This document shows positions 60,697 through 64,000 of a stretch of 64,000 nt of DNA, piece after piece; positions within the stretch are counted from its first letter, which is position 1; the number at the start of each line of letters is the position of its first letter. The notes below the pieces were generated by a model. That model was given only the letters and a program-made list of their open reading frames with translations. It was not told the origin of the DNA and ran no database searches. Both the position numbers and the translations under genes were made by a program. Source of the stretch: Plantago ovata (lineage: Eukaryota > Streptophyta > Magnoliopsida > Lamiales > Plantaginaceae); the NCBI GenBank assembly GCA_028274465.1, contig CM051458.1:84092085-84156084 (forward strand), in the 5' to 3' direction.

Positions 60697-60899
60697 CCTG
60701 GAGCAGCTGTATAATAAATCAACATAACGTCAATCTTAAATGCTTAAATTAGAACCACATGCAGTAGCTGGAGCTGGTTATAGTAGTACTAGGTAAATTA
60801 AACCATACACGGCTATCTCAATCCCACCTATTTGAGATCAAGTATCTAAACACAACAATGAAAACGAAATTGATTGGTAATTCGATTACTACTATAATA

Positions 60900-61156
60900 G
60901 TGCCTCCTCCGTTTCATTAATAAGTTCCTAAAGAACTATTCATCACGATCTTGACCTTTGATCATGATCACGTATAAATTTTAAATTAAACTGTATCAAT
61001 ATAAATTATATAAATTAAAAGTTGATTATGAATATACTCCATTTAGTTTTATAATATAATTTTATTATATTTTTCTCTAATATAATTTAGGAGTTATACC
61101 TGGTGAAAGGTTGAATAGTCCCCTAAGAACTTCTTAATCAAACGAAACGGAGGAAG
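60900..61156. mobile_element. Stowaway-like MITE, 257 bp
   Basis: Inverted ends share CCTCCGTTTC (left CCTCCTCCGTTTCATTAATA; right, complemented, CTTCCTCCGTTTCGTTTGAT), with a second block AAGTTC...ACTATTCA in both arms. Flanked by TA on each side (60898-60899, 61157-61158). It lies about 200 bp upstream of the bystin ATG and could affect its promoter. Confidence 0.8.
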
Positions 61157-61275
61157 TATCATACATCATCATATAGTGTATATGTTCAGTATAATTTGTA
61201 AAAATATTTTGAAATTTTGTGACACTTTGGTAAATAATTAATTATAAAGTACTGAAAGTACAAACCACAACATAT

Positions 61276-64000
61276 TTGGTACCACAAATGAAATGGTACT
61301 GCCCCGAATATTTTTGTAGTGCGGGGCGCGGTTCTTACCAGCCTCCTGGCTCCTTTATGCCGCCTGCTGGTCCCTCTTCCTGGTCCAATGCGCCTTGGTG
61401 GCACTATTCCCATCCACCATGGGCCACGCCGCCCTGCCCCTATCCCACGCCGCCTACTGCACCCGGATCCTCCCGCCCGAACAGTCAGGCTGGCTTGCTC
61501 GGCCCTCGCCCTGACTTCCCCGCTTCTCAGGCTTATAATGCGCAGCAATGGGTGCCCAAAGATGTTGAAGCCGCTATGCATACTATGAGTTTGTCCCAGC
61601 CGGACTCCAACTGGTACATGGACACTGGTGCTTCTTCTCACATGACCAATTCCCGAGGTAATTTATCGTCTTATTTTAATACGAGCAAAAATACACATGG
61701 TGTTACTGTTGGTAGTGGTCAGTTAATTCATGTTTCTGGTTATGGACATGCATCTATTTCCACTCCAACCTACCCCTTAGCCCTCCACAATGTGTTACAT
61801 ACGCCTGCCCTAGTGAAAAACTTAGTTTCTGTTCGTAAATTTACCACTGATAATCATGTTTCCGTAGTTTTTGATCCCACTGGCTTTTCTGTGCATGATT
61901 TACAAACCGGAACCCGTATAATGCGATGTGAGAGCTCGAGTCCATTATATCCCGTTACTCTTCCCAGCCCCTCGCCCCCTGCTCCATCAACAGCTTGTCT
62001 TGCTTCTTCCACCTGGCATCATCGTTTGGGTCACCCCGGCGATCCCGTTTTATCCGTTCTTAAGAATAATAGGCTTATTGATTGTAATAGGTTGTCTAAA
62101 TTTCCTACATGTCAGTCTTGTATTCTTGGCAAACACGTTAAGCTTCCTTTTGTGCCATCAACTTCTAGCACATGCATGCCTTTTGATATAATACATAGTG
62201 ATATTTGGACTTCTCCGACTTTGAGTTCCTCTGGCCATAAATATTATGTCTTATTTTTGGATGATTTTACGAATTTTGTGTGGATTTTTCCTATTGCTAA
62301 AAAATCCCAAGTTTTCTCCATCTTTCAAAAATTTTACTCTCATATATCTACTCAATTCGAACGGAAGATTAAGACTGTTCAATGTGATAATGGTGGCGAA
62401 TTTGATAATACTGCTTTTCGCCAATTTTGTGAGTCTAATGGCATGTCATTCCGTTTTTCATGTCCCCATACCTCTCCCCAAAATGGCAAAGCAGAACGTA
62501 AAATTCGATCAATTAATAATAACATTCGCACCCTACTCATCCATGCTTCCTTACCACCTTCGTTTTGGCATCACGCCTTACATATGGCCACATATCTCCT
62601 CAATATTTTACCTAGTAAACTCCTCTCCTATAAATCTCCCGTCCAAGCTCTCTATAATCGCCTTCCCATCTATACTCATCTTCGCACCTTTGGATGCTTA
62701 TGTTACCCTCTTTTCCCCTCCACCACCATTCGCAAACTTCAACCCCGCTCCACTCCTTGCGTATTTTTGGGCTATCCGGCGGATCATCGGGGTTATAAAT
62801 GACTTGATCTATCAAACCAGAAAATCATTACGTGTCGCCATGTCCATTTTGATGAAACCACTTTTCCTATGGCCAAATCTGTTACATCAAGCTCAACCGA
62901 GAATGAGATTCTCGGGGATGGCCTTCCGGCTCACCTCCTTCCATTGTTATCTCCCGGCTACACCACTACACCTACACCCTGATCCCCACCTCCTGCCGCC
63001 CCTGTCCAATCTTCACCTGTGGCTCCATCTCCTTCCTCAGCCCATACTTCACCTACCCAACCTGGTTCCTCTGCTGGACCTATCTCGTCTCCGCCCATAC
63101 AGCCTATCCCTTTCGCAGATCTTCCCTCTGCTTCACCGTCCAGTTCACCACCTCATCCCAGTCCTCCACCCCGGACTACGCGGTACACTACGTATCCGCC
63201 CCAACGTCCCGTTACTCGCAGCCAACATGACATTTTTACACCTCACACTATCTTCGACCCTTCCGAAGCACATACAGCTACAGTTACACCATCACACCTT
63301 CCCCGTACCCCCTTAGATGCTCTCCGTGATCCTAACTGGAAACTGGCCATGACTGATGAATATAATGCTCTTATTAAAAATAAGACGTGGGAATTGGCCC
63401 CTCGTCCCCCGGGTGTTAATGTTATTCGTTCCATGTGGACTTTTACGCATAAGATTAAATCTGATGGTTCCTTTCAGAGGCATAAAACCCGTCTTGTAGA
63501 TGATGGTAAAACTCAGCGTGTGGGTATTGATTGTGGTGAGACGTTTAGTCCCGTGGTTAAACCCGCAACTATTCGTCTTGTTCTTAGCATTGCTCTCTCT
63601 CGCCGGTGGTCTATTCATCAACTCGACGTTAACAATGCATTTCTCCATGGCAATTTGCAGGAAACAGTTTATATGTATCAACCAATGGGGTTTCGTGATC
63701 CGACACACCTGGATGCTGTCTGCCTCTTACGGAAGTCATTATATGGCCTTAAACAGGCTCCTCGGGCGTGGTATCAGCGATTTGCTAACTTCGTCGCCAC
63801 TCTTGGCTTCTGCAATAGTAAGTGTGATACTTCGTTGTTTGTCTACAACCGCGGGGCTGATACTGCTTATTTGCTTCTCTATGTGGATGATATCATATTG
63901 ACTGCCTCTTCAGATGCGCTTCGACACTCGATTATGGCTAAGCTTAATTCGGAATTCGCTATGAAAGACTTAGGGCTCCTTAATGACTTTCTTGACATTC
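61276..64000 (+). mobile_element. Ty1/copia retrotransposon (Ale/Retrofit-like), runs off window
   Basis: Polyprotein in frame 1: a Pro-rich end of gag, protease WYMDTGASSHMT, GAG-pre-integrase (WHHRLGHP, CQSCILGKHVKLPF), integrase with the catalytic triad (IIHSDIW, VQCDNGGEF, NGKAERKI), TFGCLCYPLF, and a Ser/Pro-rich linker. The reverse transcriptase follows: DPNWKLAMTDEYNALIKNKT, GVNVIRSMWTF, CGETFSPVVKPATIRLVL, SLYGLKQAPRAWYQRF and catalytic LLLYVDDIIL. TGA at 62803-62805 (after GYK) and TGA at 62980-62982 interrupt it, and RLVDDGKTQRV departs from the usual RLVANG. RNase H and the 3' LTR lie beyond 64000. The 5' LTR and gag zinc knuckle are absent upstream, so the copy is truncated and inactive. 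Confidence 0.93.

Noticed and set aside
62246-63316. 356-codon ORF in frame 2
   Set aside because: Shadow of the copia polyprotein, whose integrase and reverse-transcriptase motifs are all in frame 1.

Overview
The window is plant nuclear DNA, almost certainly from a eudicot. Genes are intron-rich with GT-AG junctions, intergenic DNA is very AT-rich, and the transposon complement (Copia, Ty3/gypsy, LINE, MULE, hAT-like and Stowaway-like elements) is typical of plants. Recognisable products include a CEP-peptide receptor kinase of the CEPR1/XIP1 type, a DDX24/Mak5-type helicase, RBR ubiquitin ligases and bystin. The style of the genes is compatible with an asterid, but I cannot place the species from sequence alone.

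Left part (1-8463): a graveyard of gene fragments on the + strand. An acidic Asp/Glu-rich coding stretch is broken by a stop and a frameshift. A single class III HD-Zip leucine-zipper exon lies 75 bp from the 3' half of a PEP carboxykinase gene with retained introns, in-frame stops and frameshifts. Next comes a nearly full-length 12-exon xylulokinase gene with at least four disabling lesions and an unusual 18-bp (6-residue) repeat expansion.

Middle-left (8464-18232): mainly transposons. Two unrelated 5'-truncated LINEs sit head to head, and the pair is bounded by direct repeats of about 120 bp. Beside them is a gag-only Ty3/gypsy element (tRNA-Met primer site, gag, polypurine tract, start of 3' LTR) whose LTR lies about 1.2 kb upstream of the next gene.

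18233-28117 (+): an apparently intact 15-exon DEAD-box helicase (809 aa) with every expected motif. Two of its 3' splice sites are tandemly duplicated, and intron 13 holds a large palindromic transposon.

28118-40310: intergenic DNA, a gutted Copia element with one LTR, a MITE, an LTR-like block, and a 4.36-kb Mutator-like element (35947-40301). That element has matching terminal inverted repeats and a perfect 9-bp target-site duplication. It carries the first three exons of the DNA-repair gene ERCC1 joined to a FAR1-type DNA-binding domain, so it is a Pack-MULE.

40645-43612 (-): an intact two-exon CEPR1/XIP1-like receptor kinase (954 aa). Beyond it are a partial intronless UDP-glucose 4-epimerase copy (46597-47284), an intact RBR E3 ligase (48588-51076, -), a deleted RBR copy (52770-53655, -) and a second RBR gene with an N-terminal hydrophobic segment (54250-55363, -).

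Right end (56522-64000): a bystin (Enp1) gene on the - strand with a U12-type AT-AC intron, an intron lacking its acceptor that stays in frame, and no visible core exons. The window ends inside a Copia element (Ale/Retrofit-like) with two in-frame stops. The intact genes show no operon-like co-organisation; the main theme is capture, duplication and decay of gene fragments by transposons.
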